Assembly (NCBI RefSeq): GCF_902167145.1
Contig: NW_023367190.1
Span: forward strand, 1 to 64,000
Direction of reading: 5' to 3'
Source of the DNA: Zea mays
Lineage: Eukaryota; Streptophyta; Magnoliopsida; Poales; Poaceae
Length of the DNA stretch: 64,000 nt
Shown: one piece after another, positions 38,542 through 49,000 of the stretch
Position numbering within the stretch: position 1 is the first letter of the stretch
Layout of the letters: the number at the start of each line of letters is the position of its first letter
Translations under genes and position numbers: made by a program
The notes under the pieces: model-generated
The model's database searches: none
Seen by the model: only the letters and a program-made list of their open reading frames with translations
What the model was told of the DNA's origin: nothing

Positions 38542-38910
38542 TTGCTCGACCAAAGCCGGTCATCAAAGAGTCAGTAAGTAGTAATTCTATCAATTACCAA
38601 TTCGTGGAATTCTCATGTTCCAATCAATAAGTGTGTCTACTTAAAAGTAAGTTCAACTTGCTTGTGTTAAGCTTTGCTCGAACTTGATTACTTCCTCGCT
38701 CTCCTTCACTCGGTCAAGGGATTCACCTTTACCTCGTTCTGGTCTTCCAGCTTGAAAGACAAGGTCCTTATTCAAAACTGGCTCCTTCGAGTTAGTCTTT
38801 ATTGTTTCATAGAAAGGCTTCCTTCTACGACTGGAGTGAAATCCTCTATGCTGACATAAGCGGAGAGGCAAGCAACAACCATTATATTGAACCTGCCCTG
38901 AAGGCTTTGT

Positions 38911-39444
38911 TTGCCTAAGTGCATAAGTCAAAGAAGGGTTTTCTTGCCGAAAGCAGTGTTCAGACCTCAATCTGTAGCGGCGCACTTCCCTCTTATGATT
39001 GCTTTTCAAGGACATCCGGATAAGGGGACTGAGAGAGTAGATATGGGACTTTTCCTCATAAAAGCCTATATAGGTGGGTGGTATGATAGTAAGTCTTTTC
39101 CTACTGATGTGTTCAGTCGATGGCTTGATTCTCCTCCGGGCGTGAATTGGAAGGGCCAAGGGTTTACAATGAAACAAATTGCGTATAATTTGCACGGCGA
39201 TACGAACAGTATAGAATTTCTGCACTCCTTATATGCAGACTTAGTTAGTCAAGGGAAGGGGTGCATAGCCAATACTTCCTTCTCAGAAGTGGCTACGAAC
39301 CACGGTGTCGGGGGTTCGAATCCACTTCTGAGCGGGCTGGCGGCTCCACCGGGAGCGAGCCTACTGAAGGAAAGTTTTATTGTTGAACTTCTATTTTTAT
39401 CCAATATTTATCTTTTGTTTGGAAAAACCAAACCCACATATTGA
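38911..39444 (+). CDS. Unrecognised ORF between atp6 and nad6 (177 codons, TTG start)
   Basis: The frame is open from 38911 to 39444, and the opposite strand is open too from 39225 to 38653, which lowers confidence in both. The middle of the plus frame (VDMGLFLIKAYIGGWYDSK, then WLDSPPGVNWKGQGFTMKQI) looks protein-like with aromatic and Gly residues. The first ATG in frame is near 38995. The 3' part runs through the tRNA-like hairpin and into the nad6 leader, so the last 50 codons are probably untranslated. No family recognised; it may be a relic of a plasmid or nuclear gene. Confidence 0.3.
   Translation: MPKCISQRRVFLPKAVFRPQSVAAHFPLMIAFQGHPDKGTERVDMGLFLIKAYIGGWYDSKSFPTDVFSRWLDSPPGVNWKGQGFTMKQIAYNLHGDTNSIEFLHSLYADLVSQGKGCIANTSFSEVATNHGVGGSNPLLSGLAAPPGASLLKESFIVELLFLSNIYLLFGKTKPTY
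39282..39332 (+). ncRNA. tRNA-like hairpin (t-element candidate) upstream of nad6
   Basis: Perfect 11-nt arms CTCAGAAGTGG (39282-39292) and CCACTTCTGAG (39322-39332) enclose 29 nt that include GGGGGTTCGAAT, a strong T-loop-like motif. There is no anticodon or D arm, so it is not a tRNA gene. Plant mitochondria use such tRNA-like t-elements as RNase P/RNase Z processing signals. It lies about 170 nt before the nad6 start and could define the 5' end of nad6 mRNA or the 3' end of the atp6 transcript. Confidence 0.5.
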
Positions 39445-39500
39445 TCTTTAAGTCTCCCTTTCTCTTTTGGGAGCAGATCTTTCAAAGATGGGAAATTCCA

Positions 39501-40163
39501 ATGATTCTTTCCGTTTTGTCGAGCCCTGCTTTGGTCTCTGGTTTGATGGTTGTACGTGCTAAAAATCCGGTACATTCCGTTTTGTTTCCCATCCTAGTCT
39601 TTTGCGACACTTCTGGTTTACTTATTTTGTTAGGTCTCGACTTCTCCGCTATGATCTTCCCAGTAGTTCATATAGGAGCTATTGCCGTTTCATTCCTATT
39701 CGTGGTTATGATGTTCAATATTCAAATAGCGGAGATTCACGAAGAAGTATTGCGCTATTTACCAGTGAGTGGTATTATTGGACTGATCTTTTGGTGGGAA
39801 ATGTTCTTCATTTTAGATAATGAAACCATTCCATTACTACCAACCCACAGAAATACGACCTCTCTGAAATATACGGTTTATGCCGGAAAGGTACGAAGTT
39901 GGACTAATTTGGAAACATTGGGCAATTTACTTTATACCTACTATTCCGTCTGGTTTTTGGTTTCTAGTCTGATTTTATTAGTAGCTATGATTGGGGCTAT
40001 AGTACTTACTATGCATAGGACTACAAAGGTGAAAAGACAGGATGTATTCCGACGAAATGCCTTGGATTCTAGGAGGACTACTATTCATATTCAGAACAGA
40101 AGGTTCTTCTCCCACAAAGGGGATGACGCACCTGTCCCCCCCGCTGATCCGGAATCCATTTAA
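39501..40163 (+). CDS. nad6: nad6, NADH dehydrogenase subunit 6 (220 aa, divergent C-terminus)
   Basis: Membrane subunit of complex I. ATG 39501 starts MILSVLSSPALVSGLMVVRA, the conserved NAD6 N-terminus; the frame is open 20 codons further up but that part is the shared leader module. Five hydrophobic segments follow, including IGAIAVSFLFVVMMFNIQIA. Editing is expected at many Ser and Pro codons (VLFPILVF, TYYSVWF, IFPVVHIGAIAVSF). The conserved part ends near RRNALDSRR. The last 25 or so residues (TTIHIQNRRFFSHKGDDAPV and on to PESI) differ from the short ending I recall in most plants, so the 3' end looks chimeric or grass-specific. After the TAA the same frame stays open to 40373. Confidence 0.93.
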   Translation: MILSVLSSPALVSGLMVVRAKNPVHSVLFPILVFCDTSGLLILLGLDFSAMIFPVVHIGAIAVSFLFVVMMFNIQIAEIHEEVLRYLPVSGIIGLIFWWEMFFILDNETIPLLPTHRNTTSLKYTVYAGKVRSWTNLETLGNLLYTYYSVWFLVSSLILLVAMIGAIVLTMHRTTKVKRQDVFRRNALDSRRTTIHIQNRRFFSHKGDDAPVPPADPESI

Positions 40164-40169
40164 TCTGAT

Positions 40170-40373
40170 TTGGCAGAGAGAATAGAAAGGATTTATAGGC
40201 GGGCCGGGGAGGAGCAATCTTTAGTAGAAGCCGGGACTACGCCAAGGGAACTTGTAGATAACGTCCTGCCAGAGGGGGCGGAGCTACCGCTTCTACAAGA
40301 AACCTGGGTTCAGTTTGTACGGGACGAGTCACACAGCGAGTTTTGGGTAGAGATCGATTCGATAATCTGCTAA
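40170..40373 (+). CDS. In-frame open extension after nad6, unrecognised (67 codons)
   Basis: Starts 7 nt after the nad6 stop and in the same frame, so only the TAA at 40161-40163 separates it from nad6. It reads ERIERIYRRAGEEQSLVEAG, then LVDNVLPEGAELPLLQETWV, a soluble, acidic, helical-looking segment. There is no ATG (TTG start). It could be the 3' part of an older gene into which nad6 was recombined. Plant mitochondrial editing removes stops rarely (U to C), not normally in grasses, so readthrough is unlikely. Confidence 0.4.
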   Translation: MAERIERIYRRAGEEQSLVEAGTTPRELVDNVLPEGAELPLLQETWVQFVRDESHSEFWVEIDSIIC

Positions 40374-41739
40374 GGAAATATGGGCACGCGGCGCGCGGTG
40401 AGCCCGACACCCCCGATCCCGATGCTCGAGCCTGATGCCCCTCAATCAGGAGGAGGCGACTCAGCGGGGAGCACGGGGGAAGAAAATTGTCCGGGGGCGG
40501 GGAAGGAAAGTAGGAACCTCCGAAGGCCCGCCCGAGTCAAGGAAGCGCAAAAGTTATTCTGATTCTGATTCCGGGGGGGATGATGGGAGTGACCCTGCTC
40601 CGGATCCTTCTCCTTTCTTTTGATTTTGACTAAAATGAGAGGTGGAGAAATTGAGTTCTTTTGAGCAGCGTTGTCTGTAGTAGAGTAGCTTTTTTTTTTT
40701 TCTTTTACAGAAAGAAGGCGAGGCCCACCTGCCTTCTCTAGGTACTTTACTTGGAAAGGTGTCACCGCCTTCCTTCTTCTCTAGGTACTTTACTTGGAAA
40801 GGTAGGTGCGGGAAAGAAGAGCGGGTATGTGGGCTTCTTTCAATCGAAACTTTTTTGAAGCCGTCAAACTTTATCGTTTCATTATAGATGGATCTAAAAC
40901 ATTGCGTTGCAGAGTGGAGGCGTGAAGAAGGTTAAGAGAAGCAAGCCAAAGGAAAGAAAAAGCAACTTGATACAATATTGAAGATAAACACTCAGGAAAG
41001 CACTGGGTCAACTGACTCCACTAGCCAGCTTCTGCTTCAGAACTTACTTCAAAGAGGCTGACTTAGCACTTAGCATAATGCTTTTGTTCCGGTGCATAAA
41101 AGTAAGTGAGCAGGTGGGTGAGTCCAAAGGTTTTTCCGAAGCGCGAAGGACTTGCAGTTCTAAAATAGGAAGGGCTCTGTACTCAAATCAAAGCAAAGTA
41201 GTAGTTTCATAGGTCGTTGTGCTAGAGCTAAGATTTATATGAAAGTGTGAGGGGAAGCCATTTCCAGCTTCTACTTTCTGCGAACCGGGCTCATTACCGG
41301 CCTACAGTAGCATTCTACTGTGAGCTTTCTCACTGCGGATCGCCTTGATTCACTGATCGTTGACAGCTACTCAGGAGAGGTTATCCTTTGCCAGACTTTG
41401 TGTTGAGATGAGTTCTCCGCTTCCCGAAAAGATGATTTTTGTCAATCAGCGTAGAGTGGTGGATTATAAAGTGGTACAGTCCGAATGGGTTGGTTCAAGC
41501 TAGCTGTTCTTACTGAACAGGTGTTTTAGCATTCTTTTCGAATTCGAAGTTGCGGGGTGCTTTGGCTTTTCAAAGTTCTCAAAGAGAATAAAGTAAAGGC
41601 GCTACGCGTGGATCGAATTAAAGTAACGTAAGGTTTCGTAAGAAACAATTGAATAAGCGTATCAAAGAGAATGAGGTCTAGCACTCCGAAATACCATTGA
41701 GAAAGAGCAATAGAACAAGGTTAGAATAAGATCTCCAAA
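40374..41739. other. Spacer; GC-rich frames and a 28-nt tandem pair
   Basis: 40380-40625 is GC-rich with two overlapping open frames rich in Pro, Gly, Arg and Ser (one ends YSDSDSGGDDGSDPAPDPSP). It is unlike the surrounding spacer but has no domain I know. A 28-nt unit CTTCTCTAGGTACTTTACTT plus GGAAAGGT is repeated at 40733-40760 and 40776-40803. From 40810 to 41739 I see nothing identifiable. Confidence 0.5.
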
Positions 41740-42860
41740 ATGGTTGATGACTCCCACAACTTGTCAGGCTGCATTCCCGTGAAATTGTTTTGGGACAATT
41801 CCAGTTTTACTATCTATGCGGTAGCTCAGCCAAGTAATCTGGTATCTCACCATTAAGACGGTTACCTAGCAAGTTCAGCTCTGTGAGGTTCTTGCATCCT
41901 TTAAATGAATGTCTCTAGAATACTCCCAGTCAGATTGTTATTGTGCAATATGAGTGACTGCAGAGAGTTGGCTTGACATATCTCGGCTGGGATAGAATAG
42001 AACCTGAGAGCTGGTTGGTTTCTGCAGAGAAACTAACAAGATGCTGCAATGGCAGCGCTGGCAGAGGCCCACGGAACATGTTTTCTGCAAGAGATATGGA
42101 TCGAACACTCGCCCTGTTCCGTATCCAATCTGGAATATGACCCGTAAGTTTGTTCCCTTCAACGAAAATTGTGGCAATAGCTTCTAAATCTGCAAGTTCT
42201 TCAGGGATAGAGCCTGTGAAGGCATTGAAGGGACGGACAGATTTTTGAGCGTAAGCTTCTTGCAGTTACTAAGCTCTTTTGGTATGCTCCCACTGAGCCC
42301 AGCACCTTTGCAAACAGCCGAGTTAGATTGCCCAGCTCACCGACAGATGTTGGCAGTTCAGCATTGAAGTAGTTCTCTGATATATAAAGTTCCTTCTTTT
42401 GAGACCACCAATTGACCAAGGGATGGTGCCTGTGAACTTGCATCCGGGGAGTTGAAGAACTTTTAGCAGCTTCAGGTTACCAATCTCTTCTGGAATGCTT
42501 CCACTAAGACCATTCTGTCTCTAAATTAGCAATTCCTTATTTTCCAGTTGACCAATCTCCCTAGGTATTGGCCCCACCAAACTGTTTGATGAGAGATCAA
42601 GTGTCAACTGGTTCACCAACGCAGTTATTCCCGGGAATATTTATCCCGTGAGGTTATTCTGGCTTGCATCAAGGTGCTAGAGCCGAGACTGGTTACCAAA
42701 AGCAGCTGGTATCGACCCGTTGAATGTGTTCATGTGAAGGTCCAGGATATCCTCGAGGATGAAGGCCAGATCACGCCCAATTCGATCCTTGAAAGACCCA
42801 TTGCACTACAGCGGCAGCTCGGGCTCGAGCAACGGCGGGAGATAAGTCTTCTCTTCATTC
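41740..42860 (-). pseudogene. Nuclear leucine-rich-repeat receptor gene fragment
   Basis: Read on the minus strand the sequence shows successive plant LRRs of the extracellular LRR-receptor kinase type: NTFNGSIPAAFGNQSRL, LSGSIPEEIGNLKLLKVLQL, LYISENYFNAELPTSVGELG and further degraded units toward 41740. Each has the GxIP and LxxLxL spacing of plant receptor ectodomains. Stops and frame changes are frequent and there is no kinase domain or signal peptide. Mitochondria have no such genes, so this is a transferred nuclear piece about 1.1 kb long, decayed since insertion. Confidence 0.85.
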
Positions 42861-42954
42861 AGCATTCAGTCTATCTTCGGAAAGCAGCAATAATTGATGC
42901 ACGCAGACGATGGTTAAATGCTTTCTTGATTTACTACTAATAGGTGGTGTCTAG

Positions 42955-43075
42955 ACGCTAGGAAAAAGTGAGGATTATAGCTTCTGCCCCATAGACCATT
43001 CGGAAAGGAGTCTGTCCCTTCGGTCTTATATGTTAGTATAGGTTGGTTCTTCCGAATGCACATAAGACCACTGGT
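42955..43075 (-). mobile_element. Ty3-type retrotransposon integrase fragment
   Basis: On the minus strand one frame reads GQTPFRMVYGAEAIIL, the conserved block near the end of the Ty3/gypsy integrase core (usual form TGQTPFRLVYGAEAV). Flanking residues are out of frame. It lies about 100 nt beyond the LRR fragment on the same strand, so both may have arrived in one nuclear segment. Confidence 0.75.
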
Positions 43076-43079
43076 CACC

Positions 43080-46000
43080 CTCAATCCTTAGCATTGAACT
43101 TGACTGATTTGGCTAAGATCTGGGGAACTAGAGCAGTCCCCAGAGGGCACTACACAAGGCAGGAGAGGCAATAGCGAAGCGAAGCCCTAGTTCAATCGAG
43201 GATGGATTCATTGAGTGGGCGAGGAAGATGATTGGTATGGGAAGATCGGTCTTTCACTAATGGAGCATCTCCACCCTAGCCTTGAAGTTGAACATCCGGG
43301 GATATCTAAATATTGAACCAGTGATTAAAAAGAATGGCAAGACTGCGGTTGAAGTCCCAGCTGGAAATCCAAATTGCTCGAACACAAAAAATCTAGACAA
43401 AGGAAAGAAACCTGGTTTGCATATTTTCGTATATGCCCAACTAATCTATCGCATAGGAAGATCGCCCCTGTAAGTTTATTTCACACATTATGTTACTTTG
43501 TTTATGGTGTGGAAATAAATATCAATATTCTAACTTGCCGCTTTCTATGGATGCATCCTCTACTCTAGTGCTTACCTGTCCTACTTTCTTTAATTCATTC
43601 CTATTTCCTCTCCTGTACTTATATTTATCTTGCCTGCGGCAGTTTTGTAATCAATTTCTACTAGGGATAGGGAGCGTGAACTTTCTCTCATCCAGTGAAT
43701 GAGTTACCTGAAGATCGATGGCATATAAAACGCCCTAATTCAATATAAAATCTGTTATTTCACTTTCAAAATGCCCCGTTCGCACTTGCTTGAGTGAGGC
43801 GCAAGCCGTTTTCTTGCTAGGCAAGATAGGTCAACGGATAGCTTGTTGGTTGATACGGGACCCCTTCTCAACTTCATGTGTTTTGTAACTGCCATAAAGC
43901 AAGGCCATAGTCCAACATTCCATCCTTTTCCACCGCTGTATTGGCTTCTGCTTCTCTTCCTTTTGCCGAGGAAGATCTGCTTCTCTTGCATCCTCCAGTC
44001 TTAAATTCCTATCCGTACTAGACTAGACCTTCCCTTAGCCATCAACCTACCGAACCCAGGAATGAGATCCACAAGGAAAGAGATTGGCAGAAATCCAGAA
44101 AGAATGATGCACAAGAAATGGTTAGAACCTCGAGAATAGATGCGAATAGCAGCTCAGATCAGATCCGAGATGGAGCAGCAATAAAGCAAAGAGGAGCAGA
44201 AAGGTTCGAATCGAATCGCAAGCAGCTGACTAGAGAGAGATGAGTTGAGAAATAAAGACTATCCAAATATTGGATAAGTTGTTTCGTAATTCATCTTTGT
44301 CATTGACTTCGGCCTCTCATTTATCCTTATTTGGTAGCTGAGAAGTGAAGCACAACAAAGTTTTAATAGATCTCTTCCTGTCATTCAATAACCATCCTTT
44401 ATTTTTGCAGTATAGAGAAGTGATTAGCCGGTGCCCAGGATAAGGTAGTGGAACTGGTGCGTATCAGGTTTGGCATTAGCTCTTTTGAATAATAGAGCTG
44501 AGCAGCTAAGAACAGATAGCAATCTGGAACAGCTCTGAAATGCAAATAAAATGATGATTGGTCCTAGCTTATGGGTTGCGATAAGACAGTTTCGAAGGTT
44601 CTAGCCATCTCAAGGAAGTATATAAGTAGCTATCGGCACCTTTTGAAGAAGGAGGCTCGGTAGCAGAGATGTTGAGTAAAGTCTAGATGACACGAACCCT
44701 AGCAGATCTGCTATAGCAAAGTGGTAAGTTACCAGCGGTGTCGATAGAATAGAAGAGAAGCATCAGAGCGAGCGTTATAGATCAGTCAGCATTAGCGACA
44801 TCAATTCTGCTACAGTTTTGTTAAAGAAAGGTGAATACATTCTAAAAAGTCTAAAACTCATCTTATTTCTTAAAGAGCATATAACAACAAACGATTTCAC
44901 TTACAAGGGGGTGCAGCTGCAGGAACTGGGTGCTGTGCCGCCCGCTGCCTACTTAATGTTTCGCTTGCCTTCTACACTTCTGCAATGGGAGTCACCACAT
45001 GAGATGCTATTTTTCACCTTTCGCTATTATTCGCTCTTGCGTGTCTTTGGAGCCCGATCTTTCCCTTGCTTACGCCCCTAGAAACTCCGTGAAAAAACCA
45101 CCTCGTTTTTCCATAAATAAAGGATTCCTAATAAAGTTTTTACATATCATATCCCAGCGGTATTTTTTTAATAATTTTTGCATAAATAAAGTATAATTTC
45201 CACAAAATAACACTTTTAGGCGCCCACTTGAAATTCAACTTAACGTTGGACGTTGACCAGGCCCTCTCTATTGCCAGAATTGGGGACTGGCTCTTCTCCA
45301 CAACTAGAAAACACAGAACTGCCAGAGGTTTGGTCATAACCAGCACGCACCCTCGCCAATTTCGTTCTAAGCTCAATCCAAGATTGTGATCGGGTTGCCT
45401 TTCGATATAACTTGGTTCAAGCTTGGATCCAGTGGATAGATACTTTAAACGATGGTAGGAACGGGAGCTACCCTGGATCACTTGAGGAAGTAAGAACGCA
45501 AGTCTCTCAGTTGAAATTAGATCGTTCCAGGATAATAGCTGAAGCGGCTGAGAACTCCCAAAGAGAAGAGAACCAGCTTAAGGAGCAGGTATCCGGAGTA
45601 TCAGCAAGCTATAAATAGCTTTAGGATTGTATGAATAGAGTTGAGGATCAAGTATCCCTCATATTTAGATCCCCCGTTGGGAAAAGCCCCTTTTTTAAAT
45701 CCTTTCACGCTTTCCCTTTGCCGAAGGCCGGCCTCTTTAGTTCCTACGTTTTCGGAAAAGAAGGTGAGACGCTAGCTAGCAACGGGAAAAAACGAGTAGT
45801 TAAAGATGTGAATGTAAGACTACTCGAAAGTACTTCCATTTTTATTATATTATATAGTTTCTAATAGAGAGTACAGTTGTATCTATGTGCGAAACGACGA
45901 AAGAAAGATGGAAGGCCCAAAGAGCTCTACAGTAGTGCCCCGGAATGGGGTCGTAGAGCCGGTAACCCACTCTGTTTAGTATTTTGATTTCGTTCAAGGT

Positions 46001-49000
46001 GTTGCTCTGTCAAATAGAGATTGTGTGGGTGTTCAGTCTACCACTCATGTTCACGTTCTACAAATCTAAGGGAGTGCTCCTAGACTGGACGACTTCCCGT
46101 AAATAACCTAGTTCATGTTCCTTTGAAAGAAATAAAATGAAAGCTTTTGAAGCGAAGATGTCAACGCGGTGCTAGGTTTGCGCCGGCCACGATTATTTAT
46201 AAGTATATTGGAAAGAAGAGTGACTAGGCTACGGTCTAACTTTTTCTTCCTAGCGGAGTTCAATACGAAAATAAAGGCGCTCCGCGTTGGGAATGGCGTA
46301 CGTAGTACGGGTGGTATTTCCGGTATAACTGATCAGGGTTGTTCTGAAAGCAAGTCAATTGGTGCTTTGGAAAGTGAGTGCCAGAGGCTAGTCACTGCTT
46401 GGTTTACAGAAGGGAAGGAAGAAAGAGATACCGAAGCAGATTCAGTATAGAAAAGAAGAAATTGATACCATTCATTCCAGCTTATTTGATACCCACTTAA
46501 AGTTTCTATCAAACCATGTCTTTTTCTTCGAACGTCAATCTCGTAGGAATTTAGATTGGAAGTGTGGTATTGAAGGGCGAAGCCTTTACTCTTTTACTTG
46601 TTTCTTTGAATATAATATAACATAGTATTGACTACGCACTTCGAAAGATAATGGTGTATTCCGAGGATCAGTCCGTTTTTTATTGAATTCGCAAATTGAT
46701 AGATCTGGATGATTAAAAGAATGATTCTTCCCTGGGTATTTCCCCGCTACCATTATGGAAATTGGAGCTTTTCAATTCCATTTTGGAGATGCTCGTAACG
46801 ATTTTTTTCTTTTGGGTGGGCAAGAAAAGGATTTGACTCTTGAAGATATCAACTCATACGCCTGCTCCATACATTAAAAAACATTTTGGGTACTTTCTAT
46901 TAGAATGGATAAATAGAAATGGGTACATTCCTCTTTCTCTTTCCTGGCCAAACTACCAAAAAAAAAGAAGAGAGAGAGCTGTAAGAGCGGTAAAAGCAAG
47001 CTCGGTGGCCCGGTTCACTACAGGTTGATGTATCCTTTTGAAAGAAAAGTCAATCTCTCTAAAAAATAAGCACTTCAACAAGTCAGGGCCCTTTTTTATA
47101 CAACTCCTATGCGTAATTGATAGCTTTTTGGTATTCTCCATATATACTACTAGGTACGAAATAACAGGAAAGATAGAAATAGTGACTTTGGCTTCAAATA
47201 GAGAGCAGCTTAAAGGGAAGGAGGACAGCTCTGAAAAAATAACTGAACACTGGCTAGGAACTGGGCTGCACTAAGCCCGGCACTTTTTGGGCTTCTTCAT
47301 GAATCTCGTTTTCAGGTAAGGTCAGACTTATTGAATATATATCTGAAAGAAAGCAAAGGAATGAATCGTTTTTTCCAATTACCTTCTCTCGAAAACCATA
47401 GATCTTCTGGTTACCATTGACTATCCGGCACTTTCGTCTGTAGAGCGAAGCAAGAAATTGCATGGAAGGGCTTGCCCTGCTAATATCAGCCTTGTTTGGA
47501 ACAATAGATGCAATCCATTTCAGTGTATGTCACTGAGTTCACCATTGCAGTTGAGACGTCAGGCAATTGAGCGTTCCCTAGAGTTTGGTTCAAAGGCTAA
47601 GGACTCCCCGCCGCCTTCATAAGGGCACTAAGGCGGAGCACGGAAAAGAAAATGGGGCACCCATGTTTTACCAGTCCCGGATCTCAGGGCCGTTTTGCAC
47701 ATGAACGAAATCGAATTTCATTGCGGGAAATTTGGATTTCATGAGGGAGGAAAAGGCAAGGCGGAGGGTGGAGAGTCGTACAATGCATTGGTGGGATGAA
47801 GGTGCTAGCTTGGCTGAGATAGGAAGTTTCGATGTGTATGTAGATTTGGTTCTAGTGCCCCCACCCTTTTCGAGATCTGTCAGGATTTAAAAGATGTTAT
47901 AGTGTAAACTATAGAGAAATGGAATGAATGAAATGTATCTAAGAAGAAAGGAAGCCATGCTCCATCCTGTTTATAAAAAGAACATCACCTCCCTTCCCTT
48001 TTTGGTTAGATACCGCTCCGTTAGGTACTAATGCTTCTACCTATCACCCTCCGGGTGAGTTTGAGAGCTGTGTTTTTTCCAACGTTAATAGCATTCCGCG
48101 AGAAAAGAGAAAAGTCATCTACTGATGTTGTCAGCGGAGTCCCTCGTCCATCCATGTATGAATAGCGGTATCCCCCATTTTGGACAGTGATGAGGTAGTC
48201 GACGCAATTTGCATGTGTATTTGCGTTCGGCTTTGCTACTTTCCTTCTAGACTATAAAAGAATGTCCGCGGAAGGGAATAGTCTACGTGGCCCGGGCCCG
48301 GGGTAGTCTTTCAATTCCTTTATCGGGTGGGAGAGTTTAGAACCTGTTAAGCCAATAGCTGCAGCTTTAGTCACACTAGCTACATCAGTGGATCATGGAT
48401 TTAGCATACCACCTCAGAATAGTCTACGTGGCCCCTACTTTTATTTTACTACTTTTTTTTCCAGTAATGCAGACAGCCCTTTTTAAAGCGCTAGGCCGGG
48501 CAGTTGGTACGAAAACAGAACCATTAGTGGAGTAAGATCCCGATCAAAGCAGAGCGGTCTAATCGAAATAATCATATCTAAGAGCAGGCAGGCACACGAC
48601 TGGATATCAAAGGTGGGGCTCCCCTCCTCTACTCTACTCTACTCTACTAAATGAAATGAAATAGTATTTGTATTTGGGTCGTCTTTGTGTTCGATTCGAA
48701 TAGAAGCGCCATTGTCATCCGCTGCAGTTCTTCATAGTCCGTCCTAGTAAGCTGGTAGGTTGGTGGATGTGAACATAAACTCCTCATATTTCCTACTGTT
48801 GCTTCCTGTATAAAGGAAGAGTTGTCAGACAATGATACTCTTTCCAAATCTGCAATCTTCGTCGTTGTAATGCCTCAGTCATCAATAGTAGATAGTTGCT
48901 CAACTATGCAATAAGGATTTTCCTCTCCTCACAGATTGGAGGACTTTCACTTGACTCACTAGTGGGTTTTGCCTCGGGAAACAAGAATATGGATTTGAGC

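Noticed and set aside
38653..39225. 190-codon minus-strand frame between atp6 and nad6
   Set aside because: Antisense to an equally open plus-strand frame, with composition rich in Arg/Ser/Pro typical of chance antisense frames; no recognisable domain.
46720..46860. Possible conserved frame MEIGAFQFHFGDARNDFFLL
   Set aside because: Only about 37 codons, ends at a stop near an unrelated frame, and I cannot tie it to any plastid or mitochondrial protein.
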